A program made the position numbers and the translations under genes. From Effrenium voratum (taxonomy: Eukaryota; Sar; Dinophyceae; Suessiales; Symbiodiniaceae), in NCBI GenBank assembly GCA_963377175.1, contig CAUJNA010002913.1:485595-549594 (forward strand): a DNA stretch of 64,000 bases, in the 5' to 3' direction. Below the pieces are notes generated by a model. The model was not told where the DNA came from, did no database searches, and worked only from the letters and a program-made list of their open reading frames with translations. The number at the start of each line of letters is the position of its first letter. Position 1 is the first letter of the stretch. Below, one piece after another: positions 47,501 through 57,900 of this stretch.

Positions 47501-48277
47501 CTACGCGAGGTTCCAGTATTGTACCCTTCGGAGGAAGATGGCTATGAATCTTAATAGCAAACACGGTCCGCCACAAGGTCCCTAAGTAAACTCATGCCCA
47601 AATGGTCCAAACCAGAGACGGTTCCAGGTGGATGGGGGGGGGGGTAGTAAATTGCCCATGATGGTCGCTTACTGCCTGATTTCCGGCTTGTGAATCGGAG
47701 TAAATTGCCCAGACAGCTGGGCGTCGGAGGGGCGTCAACATGGGTTGTCTGATTCAGAGGGCTGACCTCCAAGTCGTGCCAGGCTTGTAAACAGCCGGAC
47801 CCCGCATGAATCCACTTTTCTGCTCAACCACTGGCTCAGTTTCCGCGGCCCCGTTCTGTAGATATGTTACACATTCGGTATAGAGGAATCACATCCGGCC
47901 AAACCCAAGCAAAAATGTGGCACAATTGCGTCCGAATCATCCTACCACGTCCCAATAAATCCTTAACAAGGCCGCAGGGCCTTTATTTCGGCCGGCCCCA
48001 CCTTTTCCTTGGGTTTTCTTCGGGAATGAGTTGGAATGACCACGATTTTCAGGAAGTTGTTCGCAAGCAGAGATTTGTTCCTTCATGTTCTCATTCACCT
48101 GGCGCTTCCTGGGGCAGTTCAAACACATCAAAAGCTTCAACTAACGTGGAACCAACAAAATCACGCAAGAACTGGACCAGAGAGCCCCATCATGAAAGGG
48201 TCGTTTCGAATCGGTGGCATCGCTGGTAACTTTGGCACCTCTGGCTCCTCCTCTTGAAGGATCTCGGGGGACTCCAT
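32475..48277 (-). CDS. EHD-family (dynamin-superfamily) membrane-remodelling NTPase, ATG plus at least 21 exons
   Basis: Exons at 48277-48186, 47178-47062, 46731-46672, 45782-45704, 44718-44677, 44488-44424, 43969-43938, 43730-43681, 42172-42131, 41477-41439, 41308-41235, 41044-40997, 39850-39799, 39018-38974, 38436-38371, 37326-37258, 36801-36757, 36571-36508, 35884-35854, 33587-33540 and 32542-32475. The joined protein follows EHD proteins almost without gaps: N-terminal helix (LRKLWGIYEHTVLPME), P-loop GQYSTGKTSM, switch I PQPSTDKF, IIHGNA, DTPGVLSG, FDAHKLDISDEF, VLNKADQID, LVRVYGALLWNVGK, TPEVARVFVSSFW, LRSLPQTSLLRKIN, LSPGDMP and RLDAVLERE. EHD proteins bind ATP and form rings on membranes in endocytic recycling. 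No EH domain was found; it may be absent or in an unread exon. Donors: 17 GC, 3 GT, 1 GA; acceptors almost all AG|G. Between 35854 and 33587 at least one exon is missing from this reconstruction, and the stop codon was not located. Confidence 0.92.
33000..33055. repeat. Short tandem repeat of ttttgaaggcg
   Basis: Four imperfect 14-bp units (gttttgaaggcgttttgaag...). Confidence 0.75.
33366..33430 (+). repeat. R90 dispersed repeat
   Basis: gtgtcaaaataggggg ... ccccaaaatggaggtttccc; best-preserved 5' half. Confidence 0.75.
33540..33587 (-). CDS. EHD exon: SPGDMP motif
   Basis: Acceptor tgggag|G, donor GAG|GCGCGC. Reads AQRVHHLSPGDMPKVE, the [QE]-R-x-H-x-[LI]-x-P-G-D-[FM]-P motif of the second helical domain. 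At least one exon between this and exon 19 was not identified. Confidence 0.82.
33591..35853. other. Intron region; missing EHD exon expected here
   Basis: Includes a (GGAA)n run at 33657-33682 and a poly-A tract. At least one EHD exon should lie here on phase grounds; none could be chosen with confidence. Confidence 0.4.
35854..35884 (-). CDS. Candidate EHD exon 19 (31-bp microexon)
   Basis: Acceptor gtgcag|T, donor CT|GTAGAA. With the leftover C of exon 18 it reads LSRACALMAEL, comparable to the L-A-K-V-H-A-x-I-I stretch. Weak conservation; two other frames here also stay open. Confidence 0.45.
36508..36571 (-). CDS. EHD exon 18
   Basis: Acceptor ccgcgag|G, donor C|GCCCCC. Reads ELRSLPQTSLLRKINNFTAR then V, matching the L-x-x-LP-x-x-[SA]-x-x-RK[IL]N motif of the EHD helical domain. 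Confidence 0.92.
36757..36801 (-). CDS. EHD exon 17
   Basis: Acceptor gcgcag|G, donor AAG|GAGCCT: the only GA donor in this gene. Reads DHKKLFDQDKDAVLK, aligned without gaps to the N-x-x-LFE-x-[ED]-x-DL segment. Confidence 0.88.
37258..37326 (-). CDS. EHD exon 16
   Basis: Acceptor cgcgag|G, donor CAG|GCCCTA. Reads VLRTPEVARVFVSSFWNEEY then LYQ, the conserved TPEV-x-RV[YF]-x-x-SFW segment after the G domain. R90 copy about 80 bases upstream. Confidence 0.93.
37405..37465 (+). repeat. R90 dispersed repeat
   Basis: ccaaatggtttggttccctt ... aaaaaccacccaaaaagtgg, near EHD exon 16. Confidence 0.6.
38371..38436 (-). CDS. EHD exon 15
   Basis: Acceptor gttgag|G, donor AAG|GCAGGT. Reads ADQIDAANLVRVYGALL then WNVGK, near-identical to the conserved [LM]MRVYGALMWSLGK segment. 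A GT donor four bases on would break the next phase, so the GC donor is preferred. Confidence 0.95.
38974..39018 (-). CDS. EHD exon 14: VLNK
   Basis: Acceptor tttcag|G, donor AAG|GCGGGA. Reads VLRPHASKVRCVLNK. Carries the first half of the guanine/adenine-recognition motif NKxD, split by the intron from ADQID in the next exon. Confidence 0.93.
39065..39690. repeat. (GT)n tracts within a GAATGT/AAATGT hexamer array
   Basis: Degenerate six-base units (gtgaat, gtaaat) interrupted by six pure GT runs; lies in the intron between EHD exons 13 and 14. Confidence 0.9.
39799..39850 (-). CDS. EHD exon 13: KLDISDEF
   Basis: Acceptor ttcgcag|G, donor GAG|GCTGCC. Reads FDAHKLDISDEFQQVME; the D-x-x-K-L-D-I-S-D-E-F motif is unique to EHD proteins. 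Ending here makes the next exon align without a gap. Confidence 0.93.
40899..40983 (+). repeat. R90 dispersed repeat (near full length)
   Basis: cgtgtcaaataggggtgccc ... ccctttggcttcccttggga ... ggaaagggtaccctct; 14 bases from the donor of EHD exon 12. Confidence 0.8.
40997..41044 (-). CDS. EHD exon 12
   Basis: Acceptor tccgag|G, donor AC|GTTTCT. Reads KISAWMAERADLVLL after completing Ala, matching the W-F-A-x-R-x-D-x-I-x-L-L helix-strand. An R90 repeat starts 14 bases inside the following intron. Confidence 0.9.
41235..41308 (-). CDS. EHD exon 11: DTPG motif
   Basis: Acceptor gatag|G, donor GC|GCCCGG. Reads DITFIDTPGVLSGSKQRI then GRDYDF. The G3/Walker B-type motif DTPGVLSG-x-KQR is diagnostic of EHD proteins. 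The intron before it is only 130 bp. Confidence 0.95.
41439..41477 (-). CDS. EHD exon 10
   Basis: Drawn from acceptor ccttcag|A to donor CGC|GCACAG: TSCRSQFAHELDR, placed before the DTPG strand. An internal acceptor (ctgcag|G, start 41466) gives fewer extra residues but leaves one base unmatched, so the 5' edge is uncertain. Confidence 0.6.
41944..42000 (+). repeat. R90 dispersed repeat
   Basis: ggcaacttttggtttgcctt then tgaccaagaaacaaaacggg then ttccctcaa; in an EHD intron. Confidence 0.65.
42131..42172 (-). CDS. EHD exon 9 (42-bp microexon)
   Basis: Acceptor gcgag|G, donor CAG|GCGGAA. Reads GLSTFGADFLGSFQ, matching the L-x-x-F-G-x-x-F-L-x-x-F-x motif. An upstream acceptor (ataaag at 42187) would break phase with the previous exon. 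Confidence 0.88.
42365..42905. repeat. Dispersed short repeat of aacttgcgcagag
   Basis: About 20 imperfect copies in two clusters (42365-42560, 42775-42905) inside an EHD intron. Confidence 0.8.
43088..43182. repeat. (CACT)n microsatellite
   Basis: About 23 uninterrupted CACT units. Confidence 0.97.
43681..43730 (-). CDS. EHD exon 8
   Basis: Acceptor tggcag|G, donor CAG|GCTCGC. Reads IIHGNAAACLPQLPYQ, equivalent to the conserved E-G-x-x-P-G-N-A loop; here the Pro is His and the preceding Gly would be Cys. Confidence 0.8.
43938..43969 (-). CDS. EHD exon 7 (32-bp microexon)
   Basis: Acceptor cattag|G, donor T|GCCCTG. Its first G completes Lys of ...STDK, then FMAVVHGEKE, aligned with the KF[IMT]AV[MV]HG strand of EHD proteins. 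A GT donor two bases earlier would change phase. Confidence 0.8.
44269..44356 (+). repeat. R90 dispersed repeat (near full length)
   Basis: gtgtcaaaatagggggg ... ctggtttccctggaaaccaa ... tatcctgaaaacc; between EHD exons 6 and 7. Confidence 0.8.
44424..44488 (-). CDS. EHD exon 6: switch I region
   Basis: Acceptor ccccag|G, donor AA|GTGCGG (one of few GT donors). Reads VKWITGTDSNHFDV then KPQPSTD. PQPSTD replaces the usual PEPTTD; the switch I Thr is replaced by Ser-Thr. Confidence 0.88.
44677..44718 (-). CDS. EHD exon 5: P-loop (42-bp microexon)
   Basis: Acceptor cctcag|G, donor ATG|GCTCGG. Fourteen codons, VLLLGQYSTGKTSM: the EHD-specific Walker A motif GQYSTGKT complete inside one microexon. 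Confidence 0.95.
45295..45385 (+). repeat. R90 dispersed repeat (diverged)
   Basis: taaggggaaccctcaacatg ... aaaaaagatacccttgaaac; between EHD exons 4 and 5. Confidence 0.6.
45704..45782 (-). CDS. EHD exon 4
   Basis: Acceptor gggcag|T, donor CAG|GCGAGC. Reads PKPPRSFYEHFGAPPISLE then EFEARPQ, equivalent to the F-x-x-F-x-x-P-x-L-x-x-x-D/E-F stretch that leads straight into the P-loop strand. Confidence 0.88.
46672..46731 (-). CDS. EHD exon 3: N-terminal helix
   Basis: Acceptor tgcgag|G, donor AG|GCAGCA. Reads QQVLRKLWGIYEHTVLPME, the EHD_N signature in which a Leu/Tyr-rich helix ends in LPxE before the G domain. Confidence 0.88.
47062..47178 (-). CDS. EHD exon 2
   Basis: Acceptor cgacag|G, donor CA|GCGAGT; phase 2 to 2. 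Ala/Ser/Arg-rich followed by PRWLSAVAEERAGRELGP, a likely linker before the N-terminal helix. Supported by phase at both ends more than by conservation. Confidence 0.6.
47245..47302 (+). repeat. R90 dispersed repeat
   Basis: ggaccccccaaaagccaact ... ctttgacccataaaaaacgg; 67 bases before EHD exon 2. Confidence 0.6.
48186..48277 (-). CDS. EHD exon 1 with start codon
   Basis: ATG at 48277-48275 preceded in frame by TGA, so this is a true first Met. Reads MESPEILQEEEPEVPKLPAM then PPIRNDPFMM, an acidic/proline-rich unstructured leader. Donor GG|GCTCTC leaves phase 2, which the next exon completes. A repeat (R90) lies directly upstream and contains the nearest AG acceptors for a trans-spliced leader. 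Confidence 0.7.
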
Positions 48278-48299
48278 GGGCGCGATCGATGGGAATGTT

Positions 48300-48373
48300 C
48301 AGACCCCAAAAACGGGTGCAGATTCCTTTTGGTTCCCCGGTAAACCAGGCTAAAAAAGGGAAGCTTCAAAAGA
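48300..48373 (+). repeat. R90 dispersed repeat upstream of the EHD start
   Basis: cagaccccaaaaacgggtgc ... ccttttggttccccggtaaa ... aaaaaagggaagcttc. Confidence 0.7.
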
Positions 48374-49150
48374 CCCCTCGTAGGGCCGCAGGGTGTGTAG
48401 GTGAAAGCTCTGGTTTGCCACGAAGTGGGCAAGTGTTGCCCTTGCTGGGAGCCCATGACGCGCTGTGTTTCGTTTTGAGTGTTTTAGAAAAGAAAAAAGG
48501 TGGGCAGCTAGGGAAATCAAAGGGAAGATGCTCATGACAGTTGTCAGCTTGTAGGATGTATGCTGAAATGCGCAAACGTGCTGTGTCTGAGCCTGCACGG
48601 CAGCCAGCATCTGTGCCAGGTCGAAGGTCTAACTGTTGAACAAAGAAAGCTGTTGGATGCTGATGTAGAAGGGTTCACCGTGATATCAAGCTGATATAAC
48701 GCGGCGCCACGACTCCGACTCTGGCACCCCTGGGCGGAACCGGCTGAAAGATTGCCAAGCAGCCAGCTACCCGGAGGTGCCAGGTCTGCCCCTATTCGTG
48801 CAGGATGGTCTCGCCATTGGCTTGCCATCCATCACCGTGTTTGCACGTGTAAGAGTCCAGAAACAAGTTGTTTCACAAATAATGATGATGCGCATGTCCA
48901 ATACATGCCTCTTGATGCAGAACTGCCTCCAGGCCCATTCATCGCGCTTAATTTTTCCGCCGGGGTGTCTCTGGCGGTGTGCCTCAGCGCAAGATAAGCC
49001 CCACCACCACCGCCCACCCCCCCACCCAGGTGACATGGTTCTTTCAGGGGCCAGCAATTCACTGCTCTTCACTATGTTGGAAGCAACCTGGCAGTGGTTC
49101 CTAACCTTCCAGGTTCAATGGGTCAAGGGGGCCACCCCTGCCAGCAACAA

Positions 49151-50265
<1,115 letters not shown>

Positions 50266-50568
50266 GTGTTTGCGTTCGCGTTTGGGTGTTTGTGTTCGTT
50301 TGTGCTCGTGTTTGCCAGGGCCGGCATTTGGCCGGCTGAGGGTTCCCGTGGAGCTGGAAAAAAAGCGACCCTTCATCTTCCTGAATAAAACGGCCCTTGA
50401 GGCAAAGAAATGTGTCAGGGTGCGGGTTGATCCATGACGGACATGTCATGGCCGGATTATCACCTCTTGATGATCTTGACGGCCTGGGGCCAAGCGCCTA
50501 GAGGGGAAAAACCCGTCTTTGTTTTGGGGCTTTCCTATTTTGAGACATACCCAGGTATGGCTTCTCGC

Positions 50569-50627
50569 TCACGGACCGAAATCTGCCTCAACGGCTTCGG
50601 GCGCGAAACGTCCTCCTTCAGGAGGAC
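50569..50627 (-). CDS. Candidate exon, probably 3' part of the glycosyltransferase gene
   Basis: Acceptor ccgtcgcag|G, donor GA|GCGAGA, reading VLLKEDVSRPKPLRQISVR (phase 0 to 2). It fits in phase after the EDLK end of the exon at 51864. It lies upstream of the in-frame stop before the EHD start codon, so it should not belong to the EHD gene. No family match. Confidence 0.4.
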
Positions 50628-51863
50628 CTGCGACGGTGGCGGAGCTCAGCGACCCCAAAGCCAAGTATCTAATGTTGATGCGAAGGGAAGACGAATTTAC
50701 AACTGCACCGACCTTTGCCGATGAGGTGCAGAGATAGCATAAACAAAAAGACATCTCTTGGCATCTGGTCGACATCGATGGCTCCAAAGACAACCCTGTC
50801 CAATCTCAACTGATCGCGAATCCGACTCCAGCTTGCCTCGCGGCCCTCTCGGCTGTTTGGCCTCCTGATCGCGGGTCGATCCACAACGCCAACCAAGTGG
50901 GAGCCCCGGTATGGACACGGTCGACGAGTCCCGGACCAAATTGCTTGCTTCCATCAGAGAACATGGGAAAATCGGGTGGCCCCCTGACTACCACTAACTT
51001 TATCAAATGTTTTCATATTGTCGAGTGTCTTGGGCTCGGAACTTGCAAAACCGGGGCGCCCAAACCCCTGGCCCCAAGCTCCATGCCGCCTATCTGAGAA
51101 CAAAGCATTAAAGTACATCCAGTACGCACAAAGTTAGAAACTCAGAACGATCGCTTGGGATTTCATGTCGCTTCAGTACGGAGCATCATTCCGGGGCCAA
51201 TTTGCCATTTTCAGGCATCAACTCCCCTCCTCACAGCGCCGGTCGCAGCATTGCGAGCCTGGCCGCGACATGCGCATCGGCCCCTGAAGTCTAAAGCGCT
51301 TGGGGGCAAAAGCTTCTACATTCTTTTGCGGATGCTTTGCAGTGGGGAAAATGTCACCTTTTCTCTGGGTAGTTGACTTTGAAGCGAACCCTCCCCCACA
51401 CAAATGAGAAAAGCCCACCGCTGGTCCGCGGTCCAGATCTCTACAAATTTTCCAAGCCTCTGTTCGCAAGCCGCCAGCCGTTCTCTGCAGAGCCTTTGCG
51501 GATGTCCCGAACGTGCATCAAACAAAGCGACCTTGCACATATAGTCATAGAAAGGCTAAGCACGAAGCAACAACACCACTCAAATAAACGAATGGCTGGT
51601 CCCAAAGACCCAGCGCCATCGACGTCGTTCTGGCCCAAGTCCCCCGGCTCTCACCGAGCCAAGAAAAACATACCAAACAACTAGGCTGCATAACAAAAAC
51701 GGCCCCGAGTGTTCCCCATGCCCCCCCAAAAAACCAACCTAGCCGCCCGTTTTCCCGGTGGTTTTCCGGCCGCTTTCCGTCAGAACCGCATGGGCACCGT
51801 CTCGTTGCAGCGCGCGGGCTGCCGAGGGCGCGGCGACGGCCACCGGGACCGCCACAGCGCCGC

Positions 51864-51952
51864 CTTCAGGTCCTCCGAGGCGCGGTGCGGCAGCAGCGGG
51901 GTGCGGTACAGCTCCGGCAGCTCGGTCTGGTTGAAGAAGAGGTCCTCATGGA
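51864..51952 (-). CDS. Glycosyltransferase exon 8 (C-terminal part)
   Basis: Acceptor ccagag|T. Reads [20 protein letters not shown] then PHRASEDLK; drawn donor AAG|GCGGCG. The frame stays open to a TGA at 51780-51782, so an unspliced end at 51780 (tail rich in Arg/Pro) is an alternative. Assignment rests on position, strand and phase. Confidence 0.65.
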
Positions 51953-54900
51953 CTCTGGACGAAGCTGGCTTAGGGCTTAGGACCTGCCCCTTCTATTCCA
52001 TCCTTCAGTCCGCTGGATGCCTGGATGGATGGATGGATGCATAAATGGATGGATGGATGGATGGATGGATGCATGGATGGATAGACTTATGGATGGATGG
52101 ATGGATGGATGGATGGATGGATGGATGGATGGATGGATGGATGGATGGATGGATGGATGGATGGATGGATGGATGGATGAAGGAATAAAGGGATGAAGGG
52201 ATGAAGGGATGGAAGGGCCATATATTGTGGTTTCGAAGGGCAAGGGCCATCCTATGGTTGCAAATGGTCAACTTCCACCCTGCTACTCGCATTACATATG
52301 GTACGCTGCAAGCCATGCTTGCATCCCAAACCTTTTGCCGAAGGCATGGCCAGCTTTTGTTGCCTAACTAACATGTCTGCCGCATGCTCAATAAACATGT
52401 CTGCTTCTTGTTGAACAGGTTTCCCCGAGGGCCTGACCCAATGCAAAGCCCGCAGATCCTGTAGTTCAGGCTTGGTTGGCTTGTACGAGGACCAAAGCGA
52501 AGTGGTGCCTGGTGCGTTGTAGCCTTGTGGGCAAGCCCGGCAACTTGGTTGGCCCGCAACCGCCGAACACAGCAACGGCAACAAGAATGTGTCATGGCAA
52601 TGATGCGGAGGGCCAAAGAAATCAATTATGCGCTACTGGGCTCTTTGCTCTCTAAACAGGTTCGACTACTGGCGCTCTTTACACCAGACAGATGCTCGAC
52701 AAAAAATGAGCCATGTGCAATCCCAATGACTATTCTTTTCAGGGTGTGGTGTAGTGTCGACATACTTCCGTTGCGACACCCTGCCTCTGACTGTTATGAC
52801 CTAGCCAAGGTCCGGTTCAGGTGGCCCTGTCTTCAGCGAGACTTAGCGGAGCCTCCAATCTAAGAGGGCTTCCATTAACCCCAAACCACTGCCCCCCGCC
52901 CATATAATATGCATACACATTGATGTGTCTCTTTTTGAGAAACCCCTGTTTGAAGCCTGTTTAAAGGGAAGCCATAAGTACCCACCTGTTTTGGGAGGGG
53001 GCAGGTGGGAACCCCTGTGCCCCATTCTCCCTCAGTCGTTAACACCCATGAATCTGAATCCAAGGCGCAAGCAGGTCCGTGTAGCCCACACCCAGACTGT
53101 TCCGTGCCGCGAACTGCCGGGAGGCATGGGACTCGTCGCTGTCCCCGTGCCTTTGCGACACGCGAGGTCCAATGCAGTTTTGCGAATGGAATCCAAGATT
53201 ATGTGCTTGTGTGCGTGTGTGCGGGTGTGTGATGGTGTTGGTGTTTGCGTTTGCGCTTGAGTGTGCCTTTGCCTTGGCCTTGGCCTATGCCCTTTCCCTT
53301 GCGTTTTTCATGGCCTTTGCCTGTGCCTTTCAGTTTGCCTTTGCCATTTCCTTTGCGCTTGCGTTTGCGTTTGGATTTGTGTTTGTGTTTGTGTCTGCGC
53401 TAGCGTTTGCCTTTGCCTTTACCTTTCCATTCGCGCTTGTGTTTGCCCTCGCGTTTGCGGTTGTGTGTTTTTGTGTTGTCTATTTGCGTTTGTCCTTGCG
53501 TTTGTGTGGTTGTGTGTCTGTGTGTTTGTGTGTTGGTATGTTTCTGTGTTTGTGTTTGTGCTTGCTTGCGTTTGTGCTTGTGTTTGTGTGGCTGTGCTTG
53601 TGTTCGTGTGTTTATGGTTCGGTGGCTCTGTGTTGGTGTGGTGGTGTGTTTGTGTGTGTGTGTGGGTGCGTGTTTGTGTTTGTGTGAGTGAGTGTTTGTG
53701 TTTGTGTCTTTGTGTTTGTTTCGTTTGTGTTTGTGTGTACACCGTTAGTTCCAAGGGGGACCAAAAGGAAGCCACCTACCTTGAGTGTTCTGCCACAATT
53801 CCTTCGAAGGTATCCAGATGCTACCCACCCCGAGTAGAGGAACCAGTTCTTGACCATGTCAGAGGACCCCTGGAACACTCCTGCTTTACCTTGGTTTCCT
53901 TGTAGTATGCAGCTTAAACACACACCACATATGCAGGGACGAAACTTATAGACTTTTGCAGGAACCGAATCCACTAAAGTGGCCCTTTTGGATTCGGCGT
54001 CCGCTTGGGTTTTCACCGATCCACCGATCCGTTTTGCCCTCGCTTTCCCCTTTCTGCTTGCCGCGGCGCAGCATGTGGAAGGCCACGATGCGGTCTGCGT
54101 CCCCAAACCAGCCGGCCACGTCCACGTGCCGCGCGGACACGAACTCCGTCTCTGGGTCAAGGAAGCCCCAGCCTCGATCTGAATCGGAAGCTCCGAGTGG
54201 GGATGGTACCCGCTTTTCTTTGGGGGCATCAATTCATTTGTTTTGGGAAATTTTTACGACTCATTCATGGAACCAATCAGTTGTCCAAGCCAGGACGCCC
54301 CCCCCCCCCCCCCCTCAGGTGGATGAGAGGGTACTTACTCACGGAGTCTCCATGACCCTTTAAACATGAACCAATGTGCCATGTCCATGTCCTTCTCAGG
54401 AAAGACATGAAAGACTGGGAAACTGGCAAGAACAAAACCAAAACCATTTGTTGCAACAAAAAGCTCCTGGTCTTCTAAACCAGAAAGCGCCCCCAAAACC
54501 CGAGGGGGGGGAAAAACCAAACCACACAGCCAGGGCGTCATGGGTCTCTGAGCGCTGGGCGCGGCATCTCCTCCGGGCGCACGGTGAGCTCCTCCTCGAA
54601 GGCCACCCGCTCTCCGGCGCGCAGAAAGGCGCTGAAGGCCTTCTGGTCGTGCTCGTAGGGGTGCTGGTACCTCACCATTTGGAGCTCGGGAAAAGTAAAA
54701 TTCCTACGGCCCCCCAGTCCCCCCTGACAAAAACCAACGAAACTCATCCCCTCCAGAAATATTACTAGGGGACCAAAAAATCACAAACGCCAAATCACAC
54801 CCCGGCGTTTGCCCCACAAAACTTGAAAACCCAAAGGTACCAGATGCAAACGAATGATCCTGATGTATCTTATGATCCTACCCTGCTAGTCTCTACAGAT

Positions 54901-57900
54901 CCTGTATGCCCGCTTTTTAGTGCCTGCCCCCCCCCCACAAACAAAAAACATATGGGAAAAGTATGGAGGTCCCTGAGCATCCTGCCCCATCCTACCCTAC
55001 CAAGTGATCCTGCCTGCTTTTCAGTGATTGCCACAAACAAAATACGAAATACCTGCAAAAAACCAGCCCCCCTCACGACGGAACCCTCTGAAAAAATACT
55101 AATGGAAACCCCGTACTCGCAGCGGGTACCCAATGATCCCACTGAGGTACCCAATAATCCTACCCAGAATACGTACCTTCTGACCCTGCCCTACCTACTG
55201 ATCCTACCTGCTTTTTGTTGATGCGAACCCCCAGAATGGGAACCAAATGAAAATCGGCTTGATATATGATAATGCACTATTAATGCGTATCTATTACTGA
55301 ATCCAAAAGCGCCGCAATGCGACGCTTTAAATAAAAGTGACCGCACCGAAATAGAACTGCGGTGCCTAATGATCCTGATGATTCCATTCGGGTGATGAAA
55401 AAACAAACAGGGCACCCAATGACAACTCCGGAATAGGTACCTAATGACAAGCGGCTTGGTCGAAACTTATATATCCAATAGGAAAGGATGCTCAAAACAC
55501 CGGAATAAAACATAAGCCCGGGTGGCACCCCCAGCGGCAAGCACCGCACCCCTTTGGGAACCCTATAGAGGACATCTTAGCTGTTTACCAACGCGGCAGA
55601 TGCTGCAAAAATTAAAACATGCAGCAAGTGGGCAGCCATGAGCAGCACACAAGAAAAGCATCTGAAGGTGGCAAAGCCTGGATTCTTTATATTTTGCAAG
55701 CATCACAATTCGCCTTTCATATGCAACCCACATGGACTACATCTACATGGCTTTCCCCAAGAGAAACTCAGTCGCGACTACCAACAGTAGGAAACTAGGT
55801 GGGATTCATGCTGCAGCGTATCCTTTCGAAGACATTGCAATATAGCAAGTATCCTGCTGCACTTGGTCTTCAAGCAGTTGTCGGTCTGTTCTCACGTGTC
55901 GTTTCTATTCTGCACATGAAAAGCCAACCCCACTTCGCCCCGCACCACAAGCAAAACTAGAGTGGTCTCATGCCGTACTTCGACCACCATCCAGCTGATA
56001 CAGCTGGAAGGTTTTGCGCCTTGTGGCATCGTCCAATCCCGTGCAAAACAACAGCCATTTCTGCATCAGGGAAAAAGACACTGGCCGCTAGAGTGCCAAG
56101 CTTGATCTTCGTACATGGGTGTATCCAAAATGATGAGTAAACAAGCAAAGGAGAGAGAAACGGCATTTGGGTATGCGTCAAAATATTCCCGGAAATGGTG
56201 GTGTTCCTGTTGGCTTCCCTTAAATCCACCTGAAAAGGGTGCCCTCAAAAAACATACCCCCCGCACCGGAAACCTAAAATCACGGTGACCACTATGGCAC
56301 TGAATCCAGGCTGCATCCAAACCAGCAGCTTCTGCAGCCAGTGCCTCACCTCCGCAAATTGGGTACCTATGATGACCCGTTGAGTGGGTCCTAACTGGGT
56401 TCGCATGCTAACCTTCAAGGTGAACTCTGCTGGAAAATAACAATTCCCCGTGAAACATTGACTCAAAGCGGGATCCCGCGTCATGTCGGAAGGTTACTCT
56501 AATGGCCTTAACTGTACCCTGTGCACAACTCCAACCAATCTCTAGAAAACAACTGGGAGGTCAACCAAAGCAGAACCAAACTGGCTTTCGACAAGGGCAA
56601 TTGTTCTTTTGGGCACGGGCACCTTTTGAATTGTGCGGCTTTGGGCCCTTGCGCCAAAGTTCAATGAGTTGCTGCGTGCTTTCTTTGCAAATAACAGCCA
56701 AGTAAAGGCAAGTCCCTCCCCCAAACCTGGTTGGATTCTGAGAGCTGCAATGCAAAGCGATGTCAAAAGAGGACCCCCACGACTACGATTGGGCCAACGC
56801 CGTGATTGAATATGCTCAAGCACACACTATTCAAATAGACTCCTTTTGCTTTCCCTTTCGAGTGGGCCGCGGCCTCGTGGGTTTGCCACATGTTGCAACC
56901 ATCCCCCCGTTTTAAAGTTGTGCTGGTCGAAAGAGTCAATGTGATGCTGTGCCACTAATTCTGTTTGACAAGGTGCTGTTTCGACTCTGGAAATGACACT
57001 ATTCCAAACCACGGACAATGAGGCCTTAGGATTGTTGTCCTCTCATTTTCGTGGGAGATGTGTATTGCTCCCCCATGTTTGGTGGATCAGTCATATTGAC
57101 ACGCCCTCACGGATTCACAGACGGCTCAAAGCGACCACGAGCGACTCCTTCCTTTTAGTTTAAGCCGCCACGTCCGTGGCGCGAAACAGCACCACGCCGC
57201 TGCAGACGCAGTCCACGGCGAAGGCCCCGCTGGTCAGGAGGTCGACCTCCTTCACGGGTTGACCGAAGCAGGAAGCCAAGGGCCCGGTGCGTACTCTCTG
57301 CTGTCAAATTTGCAGGAAATCTAAAATGGGGAGGCGTGGACATCTCAGTCACATGCACAATATTGAACGGATAACACACTCAATCCCGCAGCCTCCATGA
57401 TGCCGGTTCTCCACGAATCTAATTCTGGGGTCATAGATGTCCCTGTTTGTGTTTGTGTTTGTGTTTGTGTTTGTGTTTGTGCGCCGCGCGTGCGTGCGTG
57501 CGTGCGTGCGTGCCTGCGTGCGTGCGTGCCTGCGTGCGTGCGTGCGTGCGTGCGGGCGGGCGGGCGTGCGTGCGTGCGTGCGTGCGTGCGGCGGCGGGCG
57601 GGCGGGCGCGTGCGCATGCGCGCGCGTGCGCGTGCGCGCGTGCGCGCGTGCGCGTGCGTGCGCGCGCGCGTGCGCGTGCGCGTGCGCGTGCGCGTGCGCG
57701 TGCCGCGCGTGCGTCGCGTGCGCGTGCGTGTGCGTGTGCGTGTGCGTGTGCGTGTGCGTGTGCGTGTGCGTGTGCGTGTGCGTGTGCGTGTGCGTGTGCG
57801 TGTGCGTGTGCGTGTGCGTGTGCGTGTGCGTGTGCGTGCGCGTGCGCGTGCGCGCGTGCGCGTGCGTGCGCGTGCGCGTGCGTGTGCGTGTGTGCGTGTG

